A stretch of 61,409 nt of DNA from an uncultured Ruminiclostridium sp. (lineage in GTDB: Bacteria; Bacillota; Clostridia; Oscillospirales; Ruminococcaceae): the NCBI GenBank assembly GCA_947623915.1, contig CANQIB010000015.1, forward strand, positions 1-61,409. Direction: 5' to 3'. Of the stretch, positions 1-9,786 are shown in pieces. Within the stretch, counting starts at the first letter, position 1, and each line of letters begins with the position of its first letter. The notes under the pieces were generated by a model. That model was not told the DNA's origin. It saw only the letters and a list, made by a program, of their open reading frames with translations, and did no database searches. The position numbers and the translations under genes are program-made.

Positions 1-20
1 TGAGGTCGTTTTTAGTATAT

Positions 21-46
21 GAAAAAACAGCGTATTTACGCTGTTT
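21..46 (-). terminator. Rho-independent terminator at the window edge
   Basis: Read on the minus strand this is an inverted repeat with 10-bp arms (AAACAGCGTA) and a two-base loop followed by a run of T. The stop codon of the giant ICE methylase-helicase lies inside the hairpin. It looks like a real intrinsic terminator, which is unexpected in the middle of a helicase gene and points to a rearrangement. Confidence 0.7.
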
Positions 47-3000
47 GAAGCTGTTGTGAAGGTGTTGCGTAGGGCGTTCCGGTTGCAAACACCGTACCAC
101 GACCGCCCGTAATCTCATCAAGATAGCGGCACTTCATAAAAAGGTCGCTGGATTTTTGCGCTTCGGTCTGTGCGATACCGCCGACATTCCTCATTTTTGT
201 ATAGAGGAAAAGGTTCTTGTAATAGTGGCTCTCATCAATGAAAAGCCTGTCCACACCAAGTTCCTCAAAGGTCACAACATCGTCCTTTTTCGACTGGTCG
301 TTGAGCTTATCGAGCTTCTGTTTAACGGATTTTTTCGTGCGCTCCAACTGCTTGACCGAGAAGTTATCTCCATGATTTCTTTTCAGGTCTGCAATGCCGT
401 TGGTGACTTCTTCAAGCTGCTGTTCAAGGATGGCTCTCTGCCGTTCAATGCTCATCGGGATTTTCTCAAACTGAGAATGCCCGATGATGATAGCGTCGTA
501 GTCCCCGGTTGCAATTCGACCGCAGAACCTTTTGCGGTTTTTGGTTTCAAAGTCCTTTTTCGTAGCCACCAAAATATTTGCGGACGGATAGAGCTGCAAG
601 AACTCCGACGCCCATTGCTCGGTGAGGTGATTCGGGACTACGAACAGCGATTTACTGCATAATCCGAGCCGTTTCGACTCCATAGCAGCCGCCGTCATTT
701 CAAAGGTTTTGCCTGCGCCGACGGCGTGTGCAAGGAGCGTATTGCCGCCGTAAAGGATATGCGCCACCGCATTTCTTTGGTGTTCCCGAAGTTCAATTTC
801 GGGGTTCATACCGTTAAAGGTAATATGGCTTCCGTCGTACTCACGGGGACGAATACTGTTGAACTTTTCGTTGTAGAGCTTGCATAGTCTTTCTCTGCGC
901 TCAGGATCAGACCATATCCAGTCCTGAAAGCCCTGCTTAATAAGCTCCTGCTTTGCCTGAGCGATAGCAGTTTCCTTTTTATTCAGGATTGCTTTCTTTT
1001 TGCCGTCTGCATCTTCCTCATAATCGAAGATACGCACATCCTTCAGGTTCAGCGTTTCCTCGATAATCTTGTAAGCATTGATACGGCTTGTGCCGTAGGT
1101 GCTGTACGCTTTGACATTTCCTCGGTCGTAGGATTTGCCCTCGATATTCCATTCTCCCGTGTACTCGGAAAAATGGATTTTGATGTTCCATTGTGCATAT
1201 CTCGGCGTTCCCAAGAACTCAAACACAAACTGCTCGACAATCTCAGGCGGAAGCCAAGTCGCACCGAGACGGACGGAAATCTCACTTGCCGTCAGGTCTT
1301 TCGGCTGCACCTTTTGGAGCGCTTCCACATTGATACTGTATTCTTCGGGTGAAAGCTGTGCCGATTTCTTTGCCCAGGCGAGCTTCTCACGGACATTGCC
1401 GGAGAGGTATTCGTCAGCCATAAGATACTTTGCTTCGGTGCTGTTCCCGTACCCGTACATCGGGTTTAAGAAGATAACACCTTTAAGGTCGGCAAAGATT
1501 TCTTCCTCGGTTTTGCCGCTAAGCTGACACATATATTCCATATCAATACAGGCTTTTTCGCCCATAGATACGGCAAGTGCTTCGCTCGAAGTGTCTACCG
1601 AAGTAACAGGGGTATGGGGTTTAATTGTTCTCTTAAAGAACATATCCGCTTTCTTTTCCAGAGTCCCGTCATCGCCCAAGACTTCAAGAGCCGAGAGCAA
1701 AGAGAACGAGCTGTCCTGTGAGAAAGCAGAAGAATTGGCACGGCTGTTTATAAGACCGTACTTCGCCGTAAAGGTATCATAGAGGCTGTTTAGCTTTGCC
1801 TGTTCCTCCTTGATTGCCGAGTCAGGATAATCTTCGGTCTGCAACTCAATCAGGTTTCTGACACAGTCACGGATCGCAATCATACCCTTAATGCGGTTTT
1901 CTGCGGTGGCAGAAACATCAACGGGAGCCATTCGGCTGTTTTCACGGAAATAAATTTTGCCGTCCACAAGCGTATAGGAAAAGTTTCTCACGGTCGGATC
2001 GGCAGGAATGGAATTATCTTCTTCGGTGAGTTCATCTTCCACTTCATAAGCCGTAATCTCACCGTGAATGTTTGCAACGGCTTCACTGAGCTGCTCTGCA
2101 AGGTCAGCGCCCTCATACGGTACACAGGAGGGTTCGGGACCGAAACGCCCCGATACCATTTTCATCTCACCGAGTATCATTTCGGGATGCTCTACAAAGT
2201 AACTGTTCATCGCAATGCCGTTTTCGTCTGTACCAAGATGCACCCAATCAGGCTCAATATCTACAATGCGGTCACGCTTTTGTAAAATGAGAATATCCGA
2301 AACGACTTCCGTTCCGGCATTACCCTTAAAGGTGTTGTTCGGCAGACGGATAGCGCCCAGCAGGTCGGCTCTCTGTGCGATATACTTGCGGACTGCGGGA
2401 TTTTCCTTGTCCATCGTTCCTTTGCTCGTGATAAGCGCCATAACGCCGCCCGGTCGAAGTTTATCAAGGGACTTTGCAAAGAAGTAGTCGTGGATCAGGA
2501 ACTTGTGCTTGTCATATCTCTTGTCGGGAACTTTGAAATCCCCGAAAGGAACATTGCCCACAACGGCGTCAAAGAAACTGTCGGGGAGATTTGCTTCCTC
2601 AAAGCCTTGTGCGGCAATAGAGGTCTTTTGGTAGAGTTGCTGTGCGATACCCGCCGAAACAGTGTCAAGCTCCACGCCGTAAATCTTACTTTCCCTCATT
2701 GACTCCGGCAGCATACCGATAAAATGACCGATACCGCAGGACGGCTCCAAGATATTTCCCTCACGGAAACCTAACTGCTCCATAGCCTTATATACGGCTT
2801 TAATAACCGTAGGCGGAGTGTAAAAGGCAGTCAATGTGCTTTCTCTTACAGAGTCGTATTCTTCAGGTGTCAGGATGTTTTTAAGCATTGCGTACTCGGT
2901 GTGCCAAGCTCCTGCTCGTTCGTCAAAGGCTTCGGGAATACCGCCCCAACCGACATATCTCGACAAGATTTTCTGCTCATCAGGTGTGGCAAATCGGTTT

Positions 3001-6000
3001 TCCTCCTGACATCTTTTCAAGACCGTAATCGCCGCATAGTTGCGGTGGAAACGCTCTTTTTTGTTTACCTCCGTAATCTCGTTGTTGGCAAGGTCAAAAT
3101 TGTGTCGCTCGGACATTGGAATTTCAGGGTGCAGGTCAAAGGATTGCACCTTGCTTTTCTTTGGCTGCTCCCAAGCAGGAATAACGGGGGCAGAAGCCTT
3201 TTCCACACGCTCAAGTTCTTCTTCGGACAGGTAAACAAGGTCATCAAAGGAAAGGTACTTCAGACCTCGACCGGTCATATCCTCAAGACTGTCATACTGT
3301 TCGGTGCGGATAACCGTACCGTCAACAAGGGTTTCAATCTTGAAGTCTACAAGGTTGACATTCGCCTGTATTTCGTGCTTATCATCTTCGGTGGTTGTGT
3401 ATGCCACATTGACTTCGGAAAGGTTAGAGTAGTCCGCACCCTCGTCACGCTCAAATTCCTCTCGACAGTATTCGTCAATAATCTCCTTTGCAATATCAAG
3501 GGAAGATTTCAAGTACGGACTGTCGATAATCTCAACGCTCTGCGGTTGAGGATCAAGCTGAGAGATAAAGTCCTGCGGAATAGTCGTTCCGTCCCTGTCC
3601 TTATACAGAACAATTTTCATCGGAACGCCGTAGTAATTTTCTTCCTTAATGTCCTTTTCAAACTGATAGGGACTTGTGTATTCGATGCTCTCACGAACAC
3701 GCCCGTCCGTATGAAGGTAATCAATTCTGCCGATAGGCTTTGACTGTACCGGAGCTTCCTTGTTCGTAGAAACAATGGAAAGAACCTTGCGCTCGCTGCC
3801 GTCAACGGTTGAAACCGCAAGGTCAAAACCTCTGTCGGTCAGCATATTCATATAGGTTTCGAGGGTGTGCTGCGGGAAGCCCACCATAGGAACTCTCTCG
3901 CTGTCGCTTATCGCACGGGAGGTCATCACAAGGTCAAGAGCTTCAGCAACCTTTTGTGCGTCCTCGCCATAGGCTTCAAAGAAATCGCCAACCTGATACA
4001 AAACAAGGCTGTCGGGATTTTCGGCTTTCACCGCAAGATAACTTCTATACGGCTCTCGCACTCGGTTGTCCTCAACAGGAACGCCGTTATGCTCGGATAG
4101 TTCCGTAAAGTCCTTCAAGAGTTCATCACGGATACCAAGAACGCCGCCGTTATCTTCAAAGACAAAGGCTTCTTCCACAAGGAATTTGTAGAACTCCTGA
4201 CCGTGCCACTCGTTGTCCATACTGTCGGTTGCGATAAGTTCATCACCGTCGAAGTCCAACTCAACATCATCAATTTTCAGGGCGGAGAGAACATCATAGA
4301 GGATTTCTGTTTCACGGTCATAAACCGGCAATGCGTTCGGCTCATTCTGCCCAGCCATTCTGTTAAGTTCTGCTTGATGTTCCGCTTCAAATTGCTGAAT
4401 ATCCTTGTGGATTTTGAGAATGTTTTCGGGTGTGAACTCGGTATAGTCGCAGTCCATCTCATAGTCGTTTTCCGCTTCCATAAAGAAAGGCGTGTTGATG
4501 TCAGCCAAAAACTGATCCGACATTTCTTCAAGTTCGGCAACAAACCTATCCGTGTTTTCGGGATGATTCGCAATATCATACTGCTCGATGAGTTCTTCAA
4601 AAACAGTGAAGCTCAAATCACCTGAGACATACTGACCACCGGCATTTGCGTCGGGATTGAAATATATCCAATGAACAAGGTCGTTTCCGCTATCCAAGGA
4701 TATTCTCACCTTTGTGTTGTCCGTGATTTCTTCGGCTGGTAAAACCTTTACTTTCAGGTGGTCGTTCATCGGGTTTTCCTGAACCTTTTGGTCGAACTCG
4801 GCTCTTGTCATTTCCTTATTGAACAATGGGAACTGCGTATCATAGAGCATTACCCGGTCGTTGTCAAAGGACAGAATTTCATACTCGTTTGCACCGATAT
4901 AGACGGTGTTGCCAAGATGATATTCATATCTTTCGTTGCTCGGTTCAGGCGCTTTCTTTTCGGGTGGTGCAGTAGAAAGGATTTCTCGCTTTCTGCGTTC
5001 CTCTGCGGCTTCGGCACGGCGAATTTCGTGTTGCTCAAGCCACTCAGGGTAGAGTTCCTTTTCTTTCGGGTTCAGGTATCTATCCATTTTGATAAGCTCA
5101 GAAATGCGCTTTTCAACCTGATTCCAATTTAGAAGCACTTTGACTTCTTCGCCGTTTGCATTCTTCGAGATTTTGATGCCTTTGCCATCGTGCTGCTCGT
5201 CAATGCCCGTTCCGGTGATAACGGGGTAAGAACCGCCCCAGCCGTATTCATTTTTCAGGAAATCCACATTTTCTTTCTTTGAAAGGCTCTTTTGGAACTG
5301 CTCATAGATGCGGAACTTTCCCTCCGACACGCCGCTTCCACGGGTAAGAACAGCGTCGATAATCTCCTGAGAAAAGGAAAAAGCAGAGGGTTTCGTTACC
5401 TCTGCTTCGTAATTGAGCATTAAGCTCATCTGCCCGTCCATAGAGGGCAAGGGTTTCATTGTGTCCTGAAGCTCGCCCATAAGACGCATTGCTTCAAAAT
5501 GTTTGGCTATCACACCCCAGTCGTAAAAGCTCTGCTTTGTACGGCTAAGATAATTACCTTCCCAAAGCTGAAGCACATTCTGATAAGTCTTGTAGCCGCC
5601 TCGTCTGCCGTCGCCCAGTATCACTTCGGTATAATCATTATTGAAAATGCCCTTGATATACTCGGTGCGCTTGTCCTCGTCGGCTACACTTTCGTAAAAT
5701 GCACGGATTTCGTCTTTGGTGGCTTTCAGGTGGGGTGTGGTTGCAAGGATTTCACGGATAGTATCATCGTGACCGAAGAACGGAAGGCTCTTGTCCTCGT
5801 TGCTTCGGTCGTAATACTCTAAGCGAAGATTACTTCCTTCATCACGATTTCCTGAACTCGGCTCTTCAGGTTGTTCATCTTCCGAACCCAGCTCATCATA
5901 TCCGTCGCTTTCAGGCTCTCGGTCAAGCCTTCCTTCGCCGCCATCTCTTTCGTCAGGCGTCCCTCCATTTCGGTCGCCGTCTGTTCGATCTGCGTCAGAT

Positions 6001-7004
6001 GCTCGCTCAGCTTGCAGCTCGTCAGGAGATTGTAGTACAGCACCTTGCGGTTCTCTTTCAGGTACTTCGCTCTCATTCGGGAGTACCGTCCCATCGGCGC
6101 TTCCGGCTGTTCCGGCAGCTCCAAATTGGGCAGTCTGTAATCGCCCTGCATCGTGTATGTCAGCTCGTTCATTTTGTGGACTCCTTTCTGTGTTTTGATT
6201 TCTGCCTATATTGTAATCAGGCTTTCTGTTTTCCGCAATTATGCGATTTTGCCTTTCAAGGGACATCACTGTTTTTGCAATTTCGGTAAGTCCCATTTCG
6301 GCAATGTCGCTGGTGGCAAAGCCCAGGGCATTAAGCGTACCGGGCGTATTGAAATTGATAATATCCTCAAAGTCCTCACGCTCGAAATAGTCCTCCGTAT
6401 CAATGCCGAGCCGTTCCATCATCATATATGCCACGCTGTTGGTAACAACTTTTCTGTATATGGAGGAAATATTGTCATCGTCCAGTTCCTCCAAGAAGCT
6501 GTCGTTTACAGAGTATAGCAAATCACGGGTATAATCGGGAAGATTGTCCTCGGCGGCATTTTGTGCCGCACTCATAACTGCGTCCGCAAGGCTTTGGCTG
6601 TTATCCAGCGTTCCGAAGGTGCTTTCAAGGGTTTCGGTGATTTCCTGCTCATATTCCGGCTTCATTTCCCAAATAGGAACGGGGCGGGAATACTTGCTCG
6701 GATGGGTGTCGGAAATGTCAAAGTAATGGATAAGACGCTGGCGGCTTCTGCTTGCATCGTCAAAGACCGCAATACCGGTTGCACCTCGATTAACCCATCT
6801 TCCGAAAGTGCCGTTCCAACGCTCAATTTCAAGAACTGCGGTAGCGTCCGGTCGCTGTGCGAACACCAAAAGCTGTTCATCAAAACGCAGCTTATAGTTT
6901 CGGCAGGCAGAAGTCAAAAAGGCTTCCCAATTCTGCGGAGAGGATACCACCGTCTTGCAGGTACGGTCGTACAGTTCGGAAATAAGGTCATATTTACGAG
7001 CCAT
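36..7004 (-). CDS. Giant ICE methylase-helicase, truncated in its SNF2 domain
   Basis: This 2322-residue protein belongs to the very large polyvalent proteins of Tn1549-like conjugative elements. In order there is an N-terminal region starting MARKYDLISELYD, a MutS-I-like segment near the middle (LVLYQVGDFFEAYGEDA), an N6-adenine methyltransferase-like domain from about residue 1400 (EPSCGIGHFIG, then NVPFGDF in place of NPPY), and a SNF2-type helicase starting near residue 2095 (Walker A AVGAGKT, DESH box, motif III FATGTP). The protein stops about 11 residues after TGTP, so motifs IV to VI are missing; family members normally continue for several hundred residues. The ATG follows AAGGAGG. 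It is the last visible gene of the ICE operon on this strand. Its likely role is DNA processing or anti-restriction during transfer; as it stands the helicase is probably inactive. Confidence 0.85.
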   Translation of the reverse strand: MARKYDLISELYDRTCKTVVSSPQNWEAFLTSACRNYKLRFDEQLLVFAQRPDATAVLEIERWNGTFGRWVNRGATGIAVFDDASRSRQRLIHYFDISDTHPSKYSRPVPIWEMKPEYEQEITETLESTFGTLDNSQSLADAVMSAAQNAAEDNLPDYTRDLLYSVNDSFLEELDDDNISSIYRKVVTNSVAYMMMERLGIDTEDYFEREDFEDIINFNTPGTLNALGFATSDIAEMGLTEIAKTVMSLERQNRIIAENRKPDYNIGRNQNTERSPQNERADIHDAGRLQTAQFGAAGTAGSADGTVLPNESEVPEREPQGAVLQSPDELQAERASDADRTDGDRNGGTPDERDGGEGRLDREPESDGYDELGSEDEQPEEPSSGNRDEGSNLRLEYYDRSNEDKSLPFFGHDDTIREILATTPHLKATKDEIRAFYESVADEDKRTEYIKGIFNNDYTEVILGDGRRGGYKTYQNVLQLWEGNYLSRTKQSFYDWGVIAKHFEAMRLMGELQDTMKPLPSMDGQMSLMLNYEAEVTKPSAFSFSQEIIDAVLTRGSGVSEGKFRIYEQFQKSLSKKENVDFLKNEYGWGGSYPVITGTGIDEQHDGKGIKISKNANGEEVKVLLNWNQVEKRISELIKMDRYLNPKEKELYPEWLEQHEIRRAEAAEERRKREILSTAPPEKKAPEPSNERYEYHLGNTVYIGANEYEILSFDNDRVMLYDTQFPLFNKEMTRAEFDQKVQENPMNDHLKVKVLPAEEITDNTKVRISLDSGNDLVHWIYFNPDANAGGQYVSGDLSFTVFEELIEQYDIANHPENTDRFVAELEEMSDQFLADINTPFFMEAENDYEMDCDYTEFTPENILKIHKDIQQFEAEHQAELNRMAGQNEPNALPVYDRETEILYDVLSALKIDDVELDFDGDELIATDSMDNEWHGQEFYKFLVEEAFVFEDNGGVLGIRDELLKDFTELSEHNGVPVEDNRVREPYRSYLAVKAENPDSLVLYQVGDFFEAYGEDAQKVAEALDLVMTSRAISDSERVPMVGFPQHTLETYMNMLTDRGFDLAVSTVDGSERKVLSIVSTNKEAPVQSKPIGRIDYLHTDGRVRESIEYTSPYQFEKDIKEENYYGVPMKIVLYKDRDGTTIPQDFISQLDPQPQSVEIIDSPYLKSSLDIAKEIIDEYCREEFERDEGADYSNLSEVNVAYTTTEDDKHEIQANVNLVDFKIETLVDGTVIRTEQYDSLEDMTGRGLKYLSFDDLVYLSEEELERVEKASAPVIPAWEQPKKSKVQSFDLHPEIPMSERHNFDLANNEITEVNKKERFHRNYAAITVLKRCQEENRFATPDEQKILSRYVGWGGIPEAFDERAGAWHTEYAMLKNILTPEEYDSVRESTLTAFYTPPTVIKAVYKAMEQLGFREGNILEPSCGIGHFIGMLPESMRESKIYGVELDTVSAGIAQQLYQKTSIAAQGFEEANLPDSFFDAVVGNVPFGDFKVPDKRYDKHKFLIHDYFFAKSLDKLRPGGVMALITSKGTMDKENPAVRKYIAQRADLLGAIRLPNNTFKGNAGTEVVSDILILQKRDRIVDIEPDWVHLGTDENGIAMNSYFVEHPEMILGEMKMVSGRFGPEPSCVPYEGADLAEQLSEAVANIHGEITAYEVEDELTEEDNSIPADPTVRNFSYTLVDGKIYFRENSRMAPVDVSATAENRIKGMIAIRDCVRNLIELQTEDYPDSAIKEEQAKLNSLYDTFTAKYGLINSRANSSAFSQDSSFSLLSALEVLGDDGTLEKKADMFFKRTIKPHTPVTSVDTSSEALAVSMGEKACIDMEYMCQLSGKTEEEIFADLKGVIFLNPMYGYGNSTEAKYLMADEYLSGNVREKLAWAKKSAQLSPEEYSINVEALQKVQPKDLTASEISVRLGATWLPPEIVEQFVFEFLGTPRYAQWNIKIHFSEYTGEWNIEGKSYDRGNVKAYSTYGTSRINAYKIIEETLNLKDVRIFDYEEDADGKKKAILNKKETAIAQAKQELIKQGFQDWIWSDPERRERLCKLYNEKFNSIRPREYDGSHITFNGMNPEIELREHQRNAVAHILYGGNTLLAHAVGAGKTFEMTAAAMESKRLGLCSKSLFVVPNHLTEQWASEFLQLYPSANILVATKKDFETKNRKRFCGRIATGDYDAIIIGHSQFEKIPMSIERQRAILEQQLEEVTNGIADLKRNHGDNFSVKQLERTKKSVKQKLDKLNDQSKKDDVVTFEELGVDRLFIDESHYYKNLFLYTKMRNVGGIAQTEAQKSSDLFMKCRYLDEITGGRGTVFATGTPYATPSQQLQTA

Positions 7005-7018
7005 CGGGAAACACCTCC

Positions 7019-7954
7019 TTATCTTTCATAATCTTTGTTCCGTTTTGGCTTTACAAGTTTTCCGTTTTCATCATAGTTTTTCGGATCGGCGGCAGGGACT
7101 TTCCACCCAAACATAGAGCCTGCCTTCATTGCCTCGGCTTGCCCCTTTGTAACACCGAGCTTACGGTTCATAGAGTCGGCAAGCTCTTTCATTTCACCGG
7201 GAACGCCGTCTGTCAGGTCTGTTTTGTAATAACCGGTTTCGCCTTTTTTGATAATGCCGATTTCATTGCTCGTCGGCAAGTACACATAGCATTGCTCCGG
7301 CAGAGAGGAACGAAGCGGAATAACGGTATTTCCGTTTTGCTCCATTCGCTCGGCAAACTCACAGATATGATAGAGATTGTCGCCCACCTCAAGGTGGTAA
7401 TCATCGATATATCTGCACTCTCTGTCGTAATGCTCACCGCTGCTTAAAGTTATGCGGATTTTATCTCCGTCAGGGATAGTGAACTGCTCTTTGTAGTGCG
7501 GATCAATAAAGCGGATACCTTTTTCGGCTTTTTGAAGATGGTTGTCAAGCCACTCCCGCTGATAGCAATAGCAGTACAGATTGTACTCTCCACGGTTTGG
7601 ATTTAACCGCATTAAATATGAATACTGTTCGGTATCAACACGGACGCCGTAATGATTACGGTCATCCTCGTAGCTGCTTTCGGGATGTTCATAGCAGAAT
7701 TTTGTCATAGCGCTTCTGCCGATTAAGAATTCGCCGTCTCCGAAACGGTAGGAGTTTATCACCAAGTCAAATTCCTTTTTGAAATCGTCGGTCTTTAAGT
7801 CCTTTCTGAAATCGTTCCAAGTGGAATAAAACTCTTTGCCCGTACTGCCGAAATCTGCTCTCAAATACCCGATAAGTCCCGTCTGCATAGAAATCTGCTG
7901 GCTTTGGCGGAAGGTATATTTTCTTTCGGCAGGGTTCATAATTCGGTAATCCAT
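7019..7954 (-). CDS. ICE protein with DUF4316-like C-terminus
   Basis: About 311 residues starting MDYRIMNPAERKY; this ATG is chosen over an upstream in-frame one because GAGGTGAAAAT precedes it and the upstream extension overlaps the neighbouring gene. The C-terminal part (VTKGQAEAMKAGSMFGWKVP) matches what I recall of the DUF4316 family, found next to the large methylase-helicase in Tn1549-like elements. No catalytic motif is visible. It ends 14 bases before the helicase ATG, so the two genes are surely co-transcribed. Its function is unknown; a role accessory to conjugation is inferred from position only. Confidence 0.75.
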   Translation of the reverse strand: MDYRIMNPAERKYTFRQSQQISMQTGLIGYLRADFGSTGKEFYSTWNDFRKDLKTDDFKKEFDLVINSYRFGDGEFLIGRSAMTKFCYEHPESSYEDDRNHYGVRVDTEQYSYLMRLNPNRGEYNLYCYCYQREWLDNHLQKAEKGIRFIDPHYKEQFTIPDGDKIRITLSSGEHYDRECRYIDDYHLEVGDNLYHICEFAERMEQNGNTVIPLRSSLPEQCYVYLPTSNEIGIIKKGETGYYKTDLTDGVPGEMKELADSMNRKLGVTKGQAEAMKAGSMFGWKVPAADPKNYDENGKLVKPKRNKDYER

Positions 7955-7958
7955 ATTT

Positions 7959-8513
7959 TCACCTCGCTCTCTCGATATTTTTCTTTTGCCGGGGAATATC
8001 GAACCCGTAAACGGCGGCAATTTCATCACCGAGCCGCCTTGTCACTCTCGTTATATCGGCTCGTGTTGCCTTGCCATCGTAAATCTTTGATTTGAGATTT
8101 TCAATCTGACTGTCTGTTGCGGTGTCCTTATACACACGGTAGAGGTAGTGATTTGTCCCGTCGTGATGAACAGCATCGGCACGGAGATCTCCGTATTTGT
8201 CCACATACCACTCGCACATATCCATTTCGGAATACAAACAGTCTTTAATATTGCCTGTCTTGATTTCCGCATACCCGTCATAACGACCGTCCCAACGCCC
8301 GATGTCCGCCACAACCAAGATGGGCTGTGAGAGTTGAACATTCAGGTTCATACGCTCGTCACCGAGATAGTCGGAATTGATTTCGTACATTTTCTGTATC
8401 AGTTCATCTTCGGACAGGTCGGGGTACTGTTCTTCAAGGTCTGCCCGCCAGTCCTCAAAATCAAGGTGAATATCGCTCCAGATAATATGACGGTCATTCT
8501 GCTTGCTGCTCAT
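7959..8513 (-). CDS. Conserved hypothetical ICE protein
   Basis: About 184 residues starting MSSKQNDRHIIW; the start is set at this ATG, just after GGCGGTGGTACAG, although an in-frame GTG lies three codons upstream. The protein is acidic, rich in aromatic residues and charged, with no signal peptide or membrane segment. A segment on water- or substrate-facing residues (VVADIGRWDGRYDGYAEI) recurs in ICE-borne proteins I have seen with no assigned function. It lies five bases upstream of the DUF4316-like gene and overlaps the preceding small gene out of frame, so it is translationally linked to both. Confidence 0.65.
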   Translation of the reverse strand: MSSKQNDRHIIWSDIHLDFEDWRADLEEQYPDLSEDELIQKMYEINSDYLGDERMNLNVQLSQPILVVADIGRWDGRYDGYAEIKTGNIKDCLYSEMDMCEWYVDKYGDLRADAVHHDGTNHYLYRVYKDTATDSQIENLKSKIYDGKATRADITRVTRRLGDEIAAVYGFDIPRQKKNIERAR

Positions 8514-8724
8514 CTGTACCACCGCCTAAGTAGGAGAACAGCTTGCCCGATTTGGTTGCTTTCTGAAGCTCCATAATCACCGTCATATCCTGAATGGTGA
8601 TGTTCGGGATTTTCAAAATGCTTTCCATAGAAAGTCCCTGCAAGTCCTTTTCGGTTCTGCATTTTGCATCAAAGAGCTTGTTTAAGACTTTGACCTTCTG
8701 CTGAAGGGTAATTGTATCTTTCAT
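8494..8724 (-). CDS. Small conserved ICE protein
   Basis: 76 residues, MKDTITLQQKVKVLNKLFDA, preceded by AAGGAGG at good spacing. Composition is soluble and mostly helical, with no recognisable motif. Its 3' end overlaps the next gene by about 20 bases in another frame, typical of a tightly packed conjugative operon. I do not recognise a function. Confidence 0.65.
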   Translation of the reverse strand: MKDTITLQQKVKVLNKLFDAKCRTEKDLQGLSMESILKIPNITIQDMTVIMELQKATKSGKLFSYLGGGTDEQQAE

Positions 8725-8738
8725 AGGTCTGTACCTCC

Positions 8739-9332
8739 TTATCGTTCTTTGTCTTTTTCTTTATGGCTTCGGCTCATAGCGGCAATTTTTTCTTTTGCCC
8801 AGTCCGGCATACATTCGGGCTTTACTTCGCCCATAACATTCATTCGTTCAAATCGGGTGTTTTTCCCGGTATGAAGATTGGTGCAGAACACAGCGCTTCC
8901 ACGGCTGTTTGCCGAAGCACCGAAACCGCCTGTAACCAAGTAGAGCTGTCTGTCGGCTCTCTGAAATTCAGGCTTTAATACCTTCGGATCAATGGCAATA
9001 ACCTTGCCGTTGATGTCTTTTGAATAATGGTCGAGAATACAGTCTGCTTCGGTAATGACCGTGATGGGAATATCCAGCTTTTTGACCTGCTCCTTGAACA
9101 GCTCCGCTTCATTGACAACACGGCTCCCGAAAGTGTGGGCAATCTCAATATAGTCATCGCTTACCACACATTCCTTGCACAGTTCAAAAAGGTCGTTTCG
9201 CTCTACAAAGCCGCACAAAAATTTCTCTCCGTCCGTGCTTTGCTCATTGGAAGCCAAGATAACTTCCTTTTCGCCCACATTGACTGAACAGAGTACCGTA
9301 TAATCTCCGATCATTCGTTTTTCCTTGCCCAT
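8739..9332 (-). CDS. Conserved hypothetical ICE protein (DUF3849/DUF3848-like position)
   Basis: 197 residues starting MGKEKRMIGDYTVL after GGAGGGTAAGAA. It has a lysine/arginine-rich tail (SRSHKEKDKER) and a central segment with a Ser/Gly-rich turn (GGFGASANSRGSAVFC). No membrane segment or enzyme motif is evident. Similar proteins are found between the adhesin and the helicase module in Tn1549-like ICEs; the family name is a guess from position. Function unknown. Confidence 0.65.
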   Translation of the reverse strand: MGKEKRMIGDYTVLCSVNVGEKEVILASNEQSTDGEKFLCGFVERNDLFELCKECVVSDDYIEIAHTFGSRVVNEAELFKEQVKKLDIPITVITEADCILDHYSKDINGKVIAIDPKVLKPEFQRADRQLYLVTGGFGASANSRGSAVFCTNLHTGKNTRFERMNVMGEVKPECMPDWAKEKIAAMSRSHKEKDKER

Positions 9333-9336
9333 TTTC

Positions 9337-9639
9337 TTACCCTCCGTTAATGTTGATTACGATTACAACAGAACCATCCTGTTCGTTAGCACTGTTGCGG
9401 GAAAGCTCAGGAAACAGGGACTGCACACGCTGCCTTGCTCTTCGGATAGACTCAAAGCACGGAAGTCCGTATGCCTTGTAGTTATATGCCAAATCTTCAA
9501 GCGGAAGTTCGCCTGCTCGAAGATAGTCGGCAAAGCGGTTGTAGTAACGGTAGAAAAGCAGCATATCCTCATTTCTCGTTTCAGGACAGTCCCGAAGAAT
9601 TTGCAGAACCCGGCTTTCAACTGTTTTCATTGTTTTCAT
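9337..9639 (-). CDS. Small conserved ICE protein
   Basis: 100 residues, MKTMKTVESRVLQILRDCPE, with a strong AAGGAGGAGCCT just upstream of the ATG. The N-terminal half contains a helical segment (PETRNEDMLLFYRYYNRFAD) and a cluster of arginines (ESIRRARQRVQ) that could contact nucleic acid. It begins a run of five closely spaced genes that leads to the methylase-helicase. Function not recognised. Confidence 0.65.
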   Translation of the reverse strand: MKTMKTVESRVLQILRDCPETRNEDMLLFYRYYNRFADYLRAGELPLEDLAYNYKAYGLPCFESIRRARQRVQSLFPELSRNSANEQDGSVVIVININGG

Positions 9640-9651
9640 AGGCTCCTCCTT

Positions 9652-9688
9652 AAAAAGAATAAGGGGACGGAGTATTTCATCCGCCCCC
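9652..9688 (-). terminator. Intrinsic terminator after the adhesin transcript
   Basis: On the minus strand GGGGGCGGA and TCCGTCCCC form a G:C-rich hairpin followed by TTATTCTTTTT. It lies just after the 30-residue membrane protein and before the next ribosome site, so it separates the adhesin unit from the downstream conjugative operon. Confidence 0.75.
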
Positions 9689-9693
9689 GTAGG

Positions 9694-9786
9694 TTATTTC
9701 TTCTTTCTGTTTTTCACCTGAAGAAAGATAAAGCCGCCAATGATAAAGGCGACCAAAACGATTGCGATAATTGTTTTCGGCTCCAT
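9694..9786 (-). CDS. 30-residue membrane protein coupled to the adhesin gene
   Basis: A short reading frame encodes MEPKTIIAIVLVAFIIGG followed by a few residues and a basic KNRKKK tail: one membrane helix with a positively charged cytoplasmic end. Its ATG overlaps the adhesin stop codon as TAATG, the classic arrangement for translational coupling. The frame is followed directly by an intrinsic terminator. This supports a real gene in spite of its size. The role is unknown; it could assist export or anchoring of the adhesin. Confidence 0.55.
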   Translation of the reverse strand: MEPKTIIAIVLVAFIIGGFIFLQVKNRKKK

